From: Nigrospora sphaerica
Lineage: Eukaryota > Ascomycota > Sordariomycetes > Amphisphaeriales > Apiosporaceae
Reading direction: 5' to 3'
Length of the DNA: 64,000 nt
Assembly (NCBI GenBank): GCA_018287875.1
Contig: JAGVVL010000009.1
Location: 3,410,001 to 3,474,000 of the forward strand
The notes beneath the pieces were generated by a model that had not been told where the DNA came from, searched no databases, and saw only the letters and a list, made by a program, of their open reading frames with translations. Position 1 is the stretch's first letter, and every line of letters starts with the position of its first letter. This document shows, in pieces, positions 22,225 through 32,780 of this stretch. Position numbers and translations under genes: made by a program.

Positions 22225-24311
22225 ATGATCTTGGTGCGTAATGCCGGTCTTGTCTGCTTTCGTCGTTCCCTAGTTCCTGCATCTGTTTCCCAACCGTTGT
22301 TGCACTTTCGCAAGACCCCGACTGCGGCTATTCTCTCTGCCCTACCCCGTTCTTGCCGAGCGTTGTCGCACTTCAGAATGGCCTCCACACTGCCTCGGCT
22401 CCCGCTCTTTGACGCCATTGCGCGACACGACCCCGGGTCTACAGCCGTCGTCCACTGCCTGTCGGGTCGCATCTTCAACTACGGCCAACTGTTGCCCGAC
22501 GTTGCGCGCGCACGCGATCGGTTACACGAAGCGGCCGGCCGGTCGGACATCCGCGGCGAGCGCATAGCCTTCTTGGTCGAGAACAGCTATGATTATGTCG
22601 GTAAGCACCTGTTGCCGTTTGCGAGACGAGCCCGGCGGTCCCTATAACCCGTTATCTAGTCACTCTCCTCGCCATTTTCGCGGCGCGGGCCATTGCGCTG
22701 CCGCTCTCACCCCCCTTTCCGCCGGCCGAGCTGCAGTACATTCTCTCGCACTCGGAGGCTCTCCTGCTCCTCCACTCGCCCAAGTATGCCTCCAAGGCCC
22801 GCGAGGTCCTCTCGACGCCCTTCCCCGACCCTTCGCCGAACGCGGCGCCGAGTCCCCACCCCAAACTCGTCGAGTTGCCCAAGCACATGGGCGGGACTTC
22901 TTCTAGCGCCGAGGACTCCACCGTGACCCTGGACAACGATACCGAAACCGAAGGTGCCGGCATGATGCTCTACACCTCGGGCACCACGAACCGGCCCAAG
23001 GGTGTCCTGCTGCCCGAGACGGCGCTGACGGCGCAATGCCGCTCGCTTATCGCCGCGTGGGAGTATTCGCCCAAAGACCGGCTCCTGCACGTGTTGCCGT
23101 TGCACCACATTCACGGTACCGTCAACGCCGTGCTCACACCCCTCTTCGCCGGAAGCACCATCGAGTTCCTGTTCCCCTTCAACGCGGATGCAGTGTGGAG
23201 GCGGCTTGCAAAGCCGTTTTTGCCCACGAAAAGTGCAACGAATGGCGTAACGAACGGTACAACAAACGGTGCAACGAACGGCGCAACCAATGGTGCAACC
23301 AATGGCGCAACCAACGGCGCAACCAACGGCATAGCGCCACCGAACGGCGACTCGGAGGACAAGTTTGCTCACATGTCCACTGCGCCGATTACATTCTTCA
23401 CGGTCGTCCCCACCGTGTACACGCGTCTCTTGTCTACCCACTCCTCTCTGCCCGAGGCCATTGCAACTGCTGGGCGGACCGCCATCTCGCCCGAGCACAT
23501 GCGAGTTTCCATCTCGGGATCGGCTGCGCTCCCGACGCCCGTAAAGCGTGCCTGGCGGGACCTCTCCCACGGAAACGTGCTGCTGGAACGCTATGGCATG
23601 ACCGAGGTGGGCATGGCACTTTCCTGCGGCCTCGACTACGGTGACCGCGTGGACGGCTCCGTCGGCTGGCCCCTGCCGGGCGTCGAGGCCCGGCTTGTCG
23701 ATCCCGAGACGAACGAGGTCGTCACGGCCGACTCGACCGAGGGCCGCGAGCACAGCGGCGAGATCCAGCTGCGCGGGGCCAACGTGTTCCGGGAGTACTG
23801 GCGCAACCCCGACGCAACGGCCAAGGAGTTCGTCCCGGGCGAGGACGGCAAGGGCAAGTGGTTCAAGACGGGGGACATCGCGCTGCGCCGGCCCGTCAGT
23901 ACGGCGGGCGCGGGCGCCTCGGGCGCCTGGGCGAGCGGGCCCATGTACTTCATCCTCGGGCGGCAGTCGGCCGACATTATCAAGTCGGGCGGCGAGAAGG
24001 TGTCGGCCCTCGAGGTCGAGCGCGAGCTCCTGTCCCTGCCCGAGGTGGCCGAGGCCGCTGTGCTCGCCGTCCCCTCGGGCAAGTGGGGCCAGAAGGTGGG
24101 CGCCGTCGTCGTGCTGCGCGAGGGCTACCGCGACAAGGGCTGGAAGCCCATGGACATGCGCCGCGCGCTGCGCGACCGCCTCGCCAACTACAAGATCCCC
24201 CAGGTCCTCCGCGTCGTCGAGAGCATCCCCCGCAACGCCATGGGCAAGGTCAACAAGAAGACACTGGTGGGGGCCGTGTTTAAGGACGACTTCAGCGGGG
24301 ACGAGATGTAA
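22225..24311 (+). CDS. ACSF3-like malonyl-CoA synthetase / acyl-CoA synthetase (AMP-forming)
   Basis: Exons 22225-22600 and 22660-24311 (intron 59 nt) give 675 residues. The N-terminus (MILVRNAGLVCFRRSLVPAS) looks like a mitochondrial presequence; a second in-frame ATG at 22378 (MASTLPRL) could start a cytosolic form. ANL-superfamily motifs are complete: P-loop MLYTSGTTNRPKG near 228, LPLHHIHG, MRVSISGSAALP, the A5 motif ERYGMTEVGMAL, GEIQLRGANVFREYW, WFKTGDIA, the hinge ILGRQSADIIKSGGEKVSAL and the catalytic Lys655 in NAMGKVNKK. The wording and length match ACSF3, which activates malonate (and methylmalonate) in mitochondria for lipoate-directed fatty acid synthesis. Residues 318-349 are eight tandem ATNG-type tetrapeptides, an expansion in a surface loop. 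Confidence 0.92.
23235..23330 (+). repeat. 12-bp coding minisatellite (ATNG)8 in the acyl-CoA synthetase
   Basis: Eight in-frame 12-bp units encode ATNG, VTNG, TTNG and then ATNG five times. Units differ only at synonymous or single positions. The length is a multiple of three, so copy-number change would keep the frame. Confidence 0.95.
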
Positions 24312-24970
24312 ATGAGGGTGCGATGCCCCCCCTCGGCTCAACCTATACCTACCTGCCTTTTCAACAGAGGCGCTGTACGATACGAACCGGAGAGTTGAAG
24401 CAGAGAGCACCCCATACGTCACAACTCTCGAGGATAGCACGGACATGGGTTCCCGAACTACCGTATAGATTCTTGGCTTAGACAAAGAGGGTGCATATTA
24501 TCGCCATTCAGGGCGGGATAGGCATTGACCGAATGGACAAACAATCCAGTCCATGATGACACATGCCCCGTAGTCGGACTCGGGACGCTTCGTGCACTTG
24601 GAAAATGGAAGTGAATAGGCTTGGTATTTGGTGGAAGGGACAAACGAGACAGGCTACTCTCATAGCAAAAGCTTTGCAAACAATGCCTCTAGCCACCTGG
24701 GTTCCTCTCCACATTCGGCCCTCCAAATGACGCATGCAATATACAGCTCGGTCGCCGTAGACCCGCCAGATCTATGGTCTGGTGGGGGGGGGTTGTTTGC
24801 CATCGTCCCTCGAATGGCTCATGGCTTGCCATGCCGATGGGTATCGAGGCGCTTAGAGCCGCCGAGTCCGCAACGACATGTCATGTATACGGGTAATTAT
24901 AAATCATTCTCAACACCCAGCGGTATGCTTTTGTAAACGCCTTTTCTTTCACGCCACTCCAAAGCCCGGC
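24312..24970. other. Intergenic region between convergent genes
   Basis: About 660 bp with the 3' UTRs of the synthetase and eIF4E genes. A G run lies near 24784-24793. Nothing else is supported. Confidence 0.6.
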
Positions 24971-25847
24971 TTAGACGGTGAACTTGGCCTTCGCGCGAGT
25001 GCTGCCGCTGTGGGCGGCATCGGTGTGACCCGAGAACTCGACCGGTTCGTTGGGAGGCAACTTAAGGATCTCCTTGAAACGCTTGCCGATCTGCATCAGA
25101 ATGTCCTGGCCCTTCTGGACGGTGCGGCCCTTGCCACCGGCGACATCACCATCGCCACGGCCGGGAATGCTCTTGCCAATGGTGCGGGTCCAGACTCCGA
25201 TACGGAAGAAGGCTTTGCGGACGTTGACGACAACACCCATGACCTCGCCGTCCTCCTCGTCCTCGAGGGTCTCGCCAATGGCGGCCAGCATGGTGTGCAG
25301 CCAGATGTCGTTGATGTCGCAGTTGCGCTTCTCCTTGAAGCTGTACGACCACTTGCCACCGTGCTTGTTCTGGGGGTCCTCCCACTCGGGGCGGACGCCC
25401 TCCTTGAACAGGTGGTAGTCGGACTTGAGGGCCAGGTCACTGACAGGCGCAATGTTGTTCTGGTAAGGCGTTTGGGTTAGCAGCAGCGACGAGATGCAGC
25501 CAGGGCCGGTTAGGACCTACGTAGATACCCCAGAACTCCTCGACCGAGTTGAAGGTAATAACTTCCTTAAGAAGATCGTTCCAGTTGTCGCCCTACGCCC
25601 ACAGGAGTCAGTACATGAAGGTACGCTTACGGATGCGGTGGGTTGCAGGGTCGCCTACCTTGCCGCTGGAAGGCTTGGTGAACCACAGGGTCCATTTGTT
25701 CTCGAGGGGATGCTTGACGTTGAAGTTATCCTTGTCGTCGAAGACAGTCACCAAGCGGTCGTTATCATCATTGGCGGAAACGCCGTTCTCGCCCTTTTCG
25801 CCCTCAGGCGAGACGGGGATCGTCTTCAGGTCGACTTGCTCAGACAT
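24971..25847 (-). CDS. eif4e: Translation initiation factor eIF4E (mRNA cap-binding protein)
   Basis: Exons 25847-25659, 25592-25521 and 25459-24971 join in phase 0 to 249 residues; introns are 66 and 61 nt. eIF4E binds the 7-methylguanosine cap and recruits eIF4G. Seen here: HPLENKWTLWFTKPS, the dorsal eIF4G-binding VEEFWGIYNNIAP, GVRPEWEDPQNKHGGKW with the cap-stacking tryptophan and Glu, DINDIWLHTMLAAIGE, and the basic phosphate-binding region RIGVWTRTIGKS. The first 40 residues are acidic and disordered as in other fungi. The middle exon is only 72 nt, and a Gly/Lys-rich segment (GRGDGDVAGGKGRT) follows the last beta strand region. Confidence 0.97.
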
Positions 25848-27062
25848 GGTGACGGCGGGGTCGGATGCAGAGGTTGTGAGTGCGGGTGTGCGGGTTTCGC
25901 GGGTGGAGATGAGGAAGGAAAATCGGCCGGAGGCGACAAGTCGGAGGCGGACGTTAAGTACAAGGCTTATCGTTAAGACGGCAGGTACCTTGAGCGATGC
26001 TGGACCGAGGAATCAGTCACGACCAACAGGGAAAGTGCGGCCGGTTTCTGGTAGCAGCCGGTCTGGAGATGCGACCAAACGGGCTGTCGTATCTTTCAGG
26101 TCGCAAGACGGAGAAAATAATGCAGACGCACTGGGGCGAGGGTTGACGATTCGCTCTCGCGCGCGGGGCGTGAGACCAGGGCAGGAGAAGCCTTGGGTTG
26201 CAACGGTCAGGGTATTGCGACTTTGCGCCAGGCAGAGCCGCTGCAGGTGGTGGGTGAGAAATCTGGATGAGGGCGGGTTGGTATGATTTTCTTTTGCGGG
26301 CGACTCGAGGTTTGGTAACTTTCCGCTGTAGTTATGGGAAGTACGGGCGGTCGTGAGCGGGTTTCCATGGGACGGGGTGGGGCAGCGAAAGAAGAACCCC
26401 GCGCACAGACCCCGATAGCGTTGAAGCGAACGACCCAACAGCTCACCTTGGGCCTTCTCCCGCGCTTGAGAGGCGAGGGCCGGACCTACAGCCCTACGTG
26501 GCTAGCAAAGGCATTCCGAAAGAGAGGCCACGGCGGGCAGACCCGCGACACGATACTAATCCATGATGTGAGCCCTGCGAGCTGCAACCCCAGCGCCATC
26601 CCCGCTTTCTGTGCGCTGCTCCTGCCATTGCTTGGGAGCTGGAGGCCGGACGGCCAGATAGGTGTACATCACACACGCCCCTCGTCAGCCCCCCCTGTCG
26701 CCGTCCTGCCAGCGCGGTTTCGAAAACATGGACCCTGCAGCCATCAAGATGTAACAGCCCTAGGAGCATGACGTTTCTTCCTGCCAGGCTCTGGTCCGCC
26801 TGTCTGGTTATTATTACCTGCTTCATAGGGAGCGTAGCGAGACAGACAAGCGGCCCCTGGCGCACGTGCTTCTAGCCTCAGACTCAAACCCGCAATGCAG
26901 CCACATACTCCCGACGTGTCTAGCAGGCTGCCAGTATCCAGTATAGGATGTACCTACGTACACACATCGGCATAGGTACGAATGCACACACACACACACA
27001 CACACACATAGACATCCAACGTGTGCTTGCTTGGGTACGCGGCGGGGACGGACAAGACGGCG
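25848..27062. other. Intergenic region upstream of eIF4E, with a (CA)12 microsatellite
   Basis: About 1.2 kb between the eIF4E start and the VPS28 stop. It contains the eIF4E promoter and a (CA)12 tract at about 26985-27008 close to the VPS28 3' end. No conserved coding frame or RNA gene is seen. Confidence 0.6.
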
Positions 27063-27903
27063 TCATGTGAGTGTATTCTTAAATCCCAAATAGGCCGAGT
27101 TGATGTCCAGTTCCAGCTCCCTCGCCTGTTGCTCACTCAGTTCCTCGGTCGCTCTCATCTGATTCAGCGTGATGAGCCACTGCACAATCTTGCCCCGGTT
27201 CTCAAAATCGCGATCGGTGACCTTATTCACACTCTGGATGACATCGGTAAGAAGGGGGTGGAGCTGGTCCTTGGCCAGCAGCCCAAGGCGCAGGGCGTCC
27301 AGGAAGGTGATGAAGTCTTGCGTCGCCTCCAGAATCAGCGCGCCCGACTTGTTGCTGGCCGGGGCCGCTGGCGCCGGTCCTGCGTGGCTGGTGGAGGCCG
27401 TAATCGCCGTTGAGGGCATGCCGACCTTGAGCCGTTCGGTGGCCCTGGGGACCTCGAGCTGCGTCACGCAGGTAAGCCGGGGCGCATCATACAACCGGGG
27501 GTGGGGGAGAGGGAACATACATCCCACTCGGCTTTGAACTCCTCGAGGCCAACGAAGGCTTTAGCCACCGTGTCGTCGGCGAGGATCGACTTGTACTGCT
27601 TGAGCGAGCGCTCGCAGATTTCCGTGTAGTCGGCTTCGGGGATGGCATCCTTCAAGAAGGCCTTCTCCAACTCATCGATGGTGACAATGATGGAGTAGAT
27701 CTCGGCAAGAGAGTCTTGCAAGTCGCGCTCGGCACGACTGTCTGCCAGCTTGACCTCCTGTTCCGGTGTGAGCCTTTACTCGATCTGTTAGCCACGATGG
27801 CTCGGCTCCGGGGGCATACCTCGTCCAGGTCGATGGTTGCCGACAGGGTCGTGTTCGGCACATAACTGTGAGGCGTGGGCGCGTACGCCTGTCTTGTGGT
27901 CAT
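27063..27903 (-). CDS. vps28: VPS28, ESCRT-I subunit
   Basis: Exons 27903-27820, 27757-27521 and 27458-27063 give 238 residues; both introns are 62 nt and in phase 0. The N-terminal ESCRT-I core segment reads EVKLADSRAERDLQDSLAEI and continues YSIIVTIDELEKAFLKDAIP, and the C-terminal four-helix domain includes DFITFLDALRLGLLAKDQLH and ends INSAYLGF. VPS28 joins Vps23 and Vps37 in ESCRT-I, which sorts ubiquitinated cargo at endosomes; its C-terminal domain contacts ESCRT-II. An Ala/Pro-rich linker (about residues 125-145) separates the two domains. It is divergently transcribed from NOC2. Confidence 0.95.
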
Positions 27904-28415
27904 ATTGAGAAGCAGGATCCCACGGGAAAAGCCAGACTTTTACTCTGGGTCACAGGAGGTTGGTACGTGGAATGGCGACGCGATGCGGTCAATGAATGAG
28001 TATAACCTCTGACCTCACCCACGTCCTACCCTCAACACTCCGGCCCAGCGCGAACTCCCGCTTCGTTCCAAAAGAGCGGATGGCCCCAATGGCCGGTGCC
28101 TAGGTAGAGAGGGGACGTCATCCCAGGGACCAATCGTAAGAAGCGCGGTCCCACTACCAGGCACTGAGGATCGCGTACCCAAGTACCTGGGTACGTACCC
28201 AAAGTACCCGGTCAATGTTCTCCCCTCTTCCCGCCTAGCGCTTGCCTTGGGTTCTCGATAAGACGATATCTCGAGAGGCCCCGCTTAAAAATTTCAAGTC
28301 GCTAGGGACCTAAGCTGCGAGGGAAAGCAGCCTTTCGGACGCGCGCGTTCAGTCAGTGCTGGAGAGGTTCAACTTTGCGCATAACAGCCCCCTTCTGAAC
28401 CCCCCAGCATCCAAA
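27904..28415. promoter_or_regulatory. Bidirectional promoter of vps28 and noc2
   Basis: 512 bp between two divergent start codons. Features seen are AAAAATTT at 28287-28294, which matches the RRPE element of yeast ribosome-biogenesis promoters, 122 bp before the NOC2 ATG, and a perfect 12-bp palindrome gggtacgtaccc at 28189-28200 in a field of GTACC words. The RRPE match is short and could be chance, but its position before a ribosome-biogenesis gene fits. Confidence 0.5.
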
Positions 28416-30773
28416 ATGGCGGGCGCCAAGAAGAACTTCAAAGCGACCAAGAAATTCGAGGGCAAGCACCTCAAGGGTGTCTTGGATCAGCGGAAAGCCT
28501 CGGCCAAGATCAAGCAGCGGCATCAGATCAAGGCCAAGAAACAATCCAACCGAGCCAAAGATGCCGAATTCCTCAAGGGTGGCGTCGAGGACGGGGAGGC
28601 TGCGAGCAAACCCAAGCCCAAGAGCAAGACGGCCAATGTCCGCGAGATGAGTGTGGATGATTTCTTCGGTGGCGGCTTCGAAATCCTGGACAAACCCGCC
28701 CCCGGCAAGAAGGCCACAGACAAGAAACTGGGCAAGCGGAAACGAGACCAGCCGGCTGGCGGCGACGAAGAGAGCGAAGGAGACGACCAGTCCGGCGACG
28801 GCGGCAGTGATGACGAGATTTCCGAAGCCGACGAACAGCAGTTCGACAGCGACGACGAGGACGCGGCCGACGATGACAGCGACATTGGCATGAGCAAAGG
28901 TGCCATGGACGCGCTGGCCAAGGAGGATCCCGAATTCTACAAGTTCCTGAAAGAGAACGACCCCGAGGCATTGGAATTCGACGACGCCGATCTGGCGGAA
29001 GTCGACGACCTGAGTGCCGGCGAGGAGGAGGAACAGCCCAAGAAGAAAAGGAAGAAGGAGAAGAAATCCTCCACGGCCGCCGAGTCGGACGAAGAACCGG
29101 CCGACGAGGACGAACTGACACAAGAAATGGTGGCGCGGTGGAAAAAGTCCATGGCCGAGAAACATTCCCTGCGGGCCGCTCGTCAAGTCGTGTTGGCCTT
29201 CCGCTCGGCTGCGCATTTGAACGAGGACGCCGCCGACGGCGAGAAAAAGCAGAAGTACACGATATCAAGCCCCGAAGTGTTCCACGACATTCTTGTGGTG
29301 GCGCTCAAGCAGATTCCCGAGGTGATGCAACACCACGTCCCCGTCAAGGAGACGGCTCAGGGCAAGGTGACGGTGCCCACCGAATCCAAGAAGTTCAAGA
29401 CCCTCTCGGTACTCCTCAAAACTTATGTGTCTTCGATTCTCCACCTGTTGGACACACTTAGCGACGACGCCACCCTCAAGCTGACCCTTTCGGCCCTGAC
29501 TCCTATCGTTCCGTATCTGATCAGCTTCAGAAAGCTGTTGAAGGTGCTCATCAAGACAGTGGTCAAGTACTGGTCCCAGTCCACCAGCAGTGAGGCTGCG
29601 CGCATCACATCATTCCTAGTGATGCGGCGGCTGGTCGTTGTCGGCGACAAGGGCATCCGAGAGACGGTCCTGAAGGCGACATACCAGGGTTTGATCGCCG
29701 GCGCGCGCATCACCAATGCCAACACCGTGGCCGGCATCAACCTGATGAAGAACTCGGCCGCCGAGCTCTGGGGTATCGATCAAGGTATCGGCTACACAAC
29801 AGCTTTCAGCTTCATCCGACAACTCGCCATCCACCTGCGCAACAGCATCGTGCATAACCAGAAAGACTCGTACAGGAAGGTCTACAACTGGCAATATGTG
29901 CACTCGCTGGACTTTTGGTCCTATGTTCTGGCCGAGCACTGCAACCCGCTGAAGGAAGCCGAATCGGGCAAGGAATCCCAGCTGAAACTGCTGGTCTACC
30001 CCTTGGTCCAGGTGACCCTCGGAGCCATGCGTTTGATTCCCAACGCGACGTACTTCCCTCTTCGCTTCCACTTGGTCCGGTCGCTTCTCCGCATCTCGCG
30101 GGCCACGGATACCTACATCCCCCTGGCTGCGGTCCTCGTCGAGGTGCTCAACTCGGCCGAGATGCGGAAGTCGCCCAAGGCCACTACCCTCAAACCCCTG
30201 GACTTTCACGTCGCTTACAAGGCACCCAAGTCTCTTCTCGGAACCCGGGTGTACCAGGACAGCGTTGGCGACCAGGTGGTCGAGCTCCTCTCGGAGTACT
30301 TTGTGCTTTGGTCGACCAACATCTCCTTCCCCGAATTTGCTCTCCCGGTGATCATCACGTTGAAGCGATGGCTCAAGCAGTCGAGGAAGAAGTCTGGCGG
30401 CAACAGCAACGGCAAGCTGCGGGCTGGCCTGGTGCTGTTGGTGCAGAAGCTGGAGGCCAACTCGAAGTTCGTGGAGGGCAAGCGCGCAAGGGTGGAGTTT
30501 GCGCCCAACAACCGCGCCCAGGTGGACGCCTTCCTGAAGGACTTTGAGTGGGAGAAGACGCCGATCGGGGCCTATGTTGTCGCCCAGCGGAAAGCGGGCG
30601 CCGAAAAGGCGCGCATGCTGGAGCAGGCCCGGAAAGAGGACGACCGCAAGAGGAAGGAGGAGGAGGAGGAGGCGCGCGAGGCCGAGGCCATGGATCTGGA
30701 CGGAGAGGAGGACGAGGTCGACGAGGTCGACGAGATGGACGAAGACGACGACTCGTCCGAGGACGAGGATTGA
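28416..30773 (+). CDS. noc2: NOC2, nucleolar complex protein for 60S pre-ribosome assembly
   Basis: An intronless frame of 785 residues starting at ATG 28416 in a good context (CCAAAATGG). The basic N-terminus KKNFKATKKFEGKHLKGVLD is followed by a long acidic region and the conserved NOC2 core from about 235 onward: LTQEMVARWKKSMAEKHSLR, then VKYWSQSTSSEAARITSFLV, and the characteristic DSYRKVYNWQYVHSLDFWSY. The tail is a basic coiled-coil-like run (ARKEDDRKRKEEEEEA) and an acidic end. Noc2 pairs with Noc1/Mak21 in the nucleolus and with Noc3 in the nucleoplasm to move and mature 60S precursors. Confidence 0.95.
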   Translation: MAGAKKNFKATKKFEGKHLKGVLDQRKASAKIKQRHQIKAKKQSNRAKDAEFLKGGVEDGEAASKPKPKSKTANVREMSVDDFFGGGFEILDKPAPGKKATDKKLGKRKRDQPAGGDEESEGDDQSGDGGSDDEISEADEQQFDSDDEDAADDDSDIGMSKGAMDALAKEDPEFYKFLKENDPEALEFDDADLAEVDDLSAGEEEEQPKKKRKKEKKSSTAAESDEEPADEDELTQEMVARWKKSMAEKHSLRAARQVVLAFRSAAHLNEDAADGEKKQKYTISSPEVFHDILVVALKQIPEVMQHHVPVKETAQGKVTVPTESKKFKTLSVLLKTYVSSILHLLDTLSDDATLKLTLSALTPIVPYLISFRKLLKVLIKTVVKYWSQSTSSEAARITSFLVMRRLVVVGDKGIRETVLKATYQGLIAGARITNANTVAGINLMKNSAAELWGIDQGIGYTTAFSFIRQLAIHLRNSIVHNQKDSYRKVYNWQYVHSLDFWSYVLAEHCNPLKEAESGKESQLKLLVYPLVQVTLGAMRLIPNATYFPLRFHLVRSLLRISRATDTYIPLAAVLVEVLNSAEMRKSPKATTLKPLDFHVAYKAPKSLLGTRVYQDSVGDQVVELLSEYFVLWSTNISFPEFALPVIITLKRWLKQSRKKSGGNSNGKLRAGLVLLVQKLEANSKFVEGKRARVEFAPNNRAQVDAFLKDFEWEKTPIGAYVVAQRKAGAEKARMLEQARKEDDRKRKEEEEEAREAEAMDLDGEEDEVDEVDEMDEDDDSSEDED

Positions 30774-31282
30774 TCGTGTCAGCCGTGTTACTTAAAGGTC
30801 AATGCATTTCGCCGTTAATCAGCGCTACGCCCGGGGTCAAACTGGTCAATAGGGCACCCAAGTTCCCTCTATGTCCAGATGAGGACTCGGAATATACATG
30901 GCCAAGGGAACTTCAGGTATAAACCGGTCGGTTGCTTACTTACCTATATTTGGTCAACACCCAGCTTCCGGCTGGTATACCCGCCAATGGATTGATACCC
31001 GTAAACCTTTCGGCCTCGGCTGGTACAAGCGATGGAAATCACCAAGACGGGCACTACGCTTGATACTCTGGGTGTACCAGGGCCTGTTCGACCATCTTCC
31101 GCCTCTCTGGCCGTTCCCGGTCACCAGGTAGCGAGCTTCGGAATCCACACAAGTTGAGTGTTGACCACATATAACCAAGGATACTGAACCAAGGATTCGA
31201 TCATCCATGGACGAGGGCAACGGCGGCCCCGAATCTCTGTTCGTTCAGCAACTTGTTCTATCTCAGGAAGTACATCAGGTGC
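30774..31282. other. Intergenic region between NOC2 and the kinase pseudogene
   Basis: About 510 bp, both flanking genes ending here. No coding potential, RNA gene or repeat is recognised. Confidence 0.55.
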
Positions 31283-32780
31283 TTATTCAGGGAGGTTGAG
31301 TGGTTCTGTGCTGCCTCTGGTCCTAAACATGTTCCTGATTCTGGTCCCCGTCCCGGGCCCGGTCCCTGTACCGATCCTGGCGCTGGTTCTGGCTGTCTGC
31401 ACCTGCGTCCTCGATTGGGTCCACGGCACCGACTCTGGGGCCAACAATCTCCGTAGCTCCGAATCGTCCGCCCTCACGGCATTCCAGTCTTGGGTGTCGT
31501 CCGAAAATATCCAAGTCGGCGTCTCGGATGGGAGCCAGGCTTCCTTGTCACCGAGGATGTTCTCGGGAATAGGATGCATTTCGTAATCACGGAGAACATA
31601 AACTGCCTGTCGTTAGAATATCTTGGCAGCTCGGCCTCCCGGGACCTAACGTACCACACCGATTCCCCAGACATTGGTCTGCCCTGCGAACGAGTCTTCG
31701 GAGATGGTTGAGCTCCCGTTTTTTTCCTGTGTAACATGTTGTCAGCTCGCAATGTTTACATGCAGCCACTGACGTCTCGCTCACCGGTGCCTGGTATGCG
31801 TTCTTTCCCCAGTGGCGGTATTCTTCCAAGGCTGTATTTGTGTTAGAACAAAGTCACATAGGTACGGCATGGCTCAGCGCCTACTCTTCTACTGCCTCGC
31901 CGCCAGTAAACTCAGTTTTTATACCCAAATCGTTGAGCTGGAAACTTTTAGCGCCTTGATCCTGCCCACACTCCGTTGGCTGCGCTCCCACCTTGAGAAT
32001 CGGGACCGGTTCGTGTTCCTGGTCGCCCTCTGAGCTGAAAGAAGGGTTTCCGACGAGGACTGTACAGCATGTCGTACGCTAGTAAGCAGCCGCCCTGTGG
32101 ATAAATGGAGGAGGCGAGGCAATGTTTTTTCAAAGGATCCATGTCGGAATGCACAATCCTGCTGGGTGGCGCCTCTTGCGGTCGCTCTCTCCTAGTCTCA
32201 GGTGCGTACGGAGGCTTCCGGTCAGGTTGAGGCAGCCGGTCCATGTACCACTTGTCCACGGCCTTATACTCGACTAGAATCTCTTCGCTGGACTTCCGCG
32301 TCCAGGCGAGCGCCATGCAGGAGCGAGCAAGACAAAGGAAAAAGCTCCAAAGCAACCGATTCGGGGCGTGGATGTAATCGCCCGTCTTGAGGCAGTGCTC
32401 GGTCTGCCTCTCGACGAGATCTCTAAGGTCGCCACACTCGAGATACTCCATGACCATGAGCCTGCGCGCCGCCAAAACGAGCGTGCTCATCCCTTGGGCA
32501 TGTCGGGGTCCGCTTCCGTGTGCGGCAGAGTGTCGATCAGCCAGAAGATGCGCTCCGAGCCCTCGAATCTCTGAGATGGCGTCAGTACCCAGCCGAAAGT
32601 CGGTGTTCGGGAGCTGGCCCAACCTCCCCTGTACCACATCTATTTGCGGGTGAATAGTTCCTGGTCACCTTTCTTGTCCACCTTTACAACGACATCATCG
32701 AGGTGGCCGTCAAGACCGACGCGCTCGTATTTCGCAGCCACTCCGAAGCTTCCCATGCCGATGACTCTCTTCCTTTTCAT
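31283..32780 (-). pseudogene. Degraded fungal protein kinase-like gene
   Basis: Kinase motifs appear in order: glycine loop VIGMGSFGVAAKY and VVVKVD (exon 32780-32669), a 98-nt intron, then 32570 onward with MVMEYLECGDLRDLVER and the catalytic-loop-like RIVHSDMDPLK ending near 32131. The next exon (32059-31992, VLVGNPSF to EPVPILK) has a good acceptor, but no GT donor exists between DPLK and it. Further exons 31937-31925 (LNDL, where DFG should be), 31831-31785 (GKNAYQAP), 31726-31655 (APE continued, TNVWGIGV) and 31606-31283 all splice in phase. Between 32570 and 32490 the kinase-like reading (GSERIFWLIDTLPH) lies in another frame than its flanks, implying two compensating indels. The missing donor truncates the frame after HSDMDPLK, and DFG is replaced by DL(G/A). 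I call it a pseudogene; a pseudokinase with unusual splicing is the alternative. Confidence 0.75.

Noticed and set aside
22707..24485. A 592-codon open frame antisense to the acyl-CoA synthetase
   Set aside because: It mirrors the strong G+C-driven codon pattern of the synthetase, has no family motif, and the plus-strand product is unmistakable.
26985..27008. (CA)12 as a possible Z-DNA regulatory element
   Set aside because: Plain microsatellite near the 3' end of VPS28; nothing ties it to regulation.
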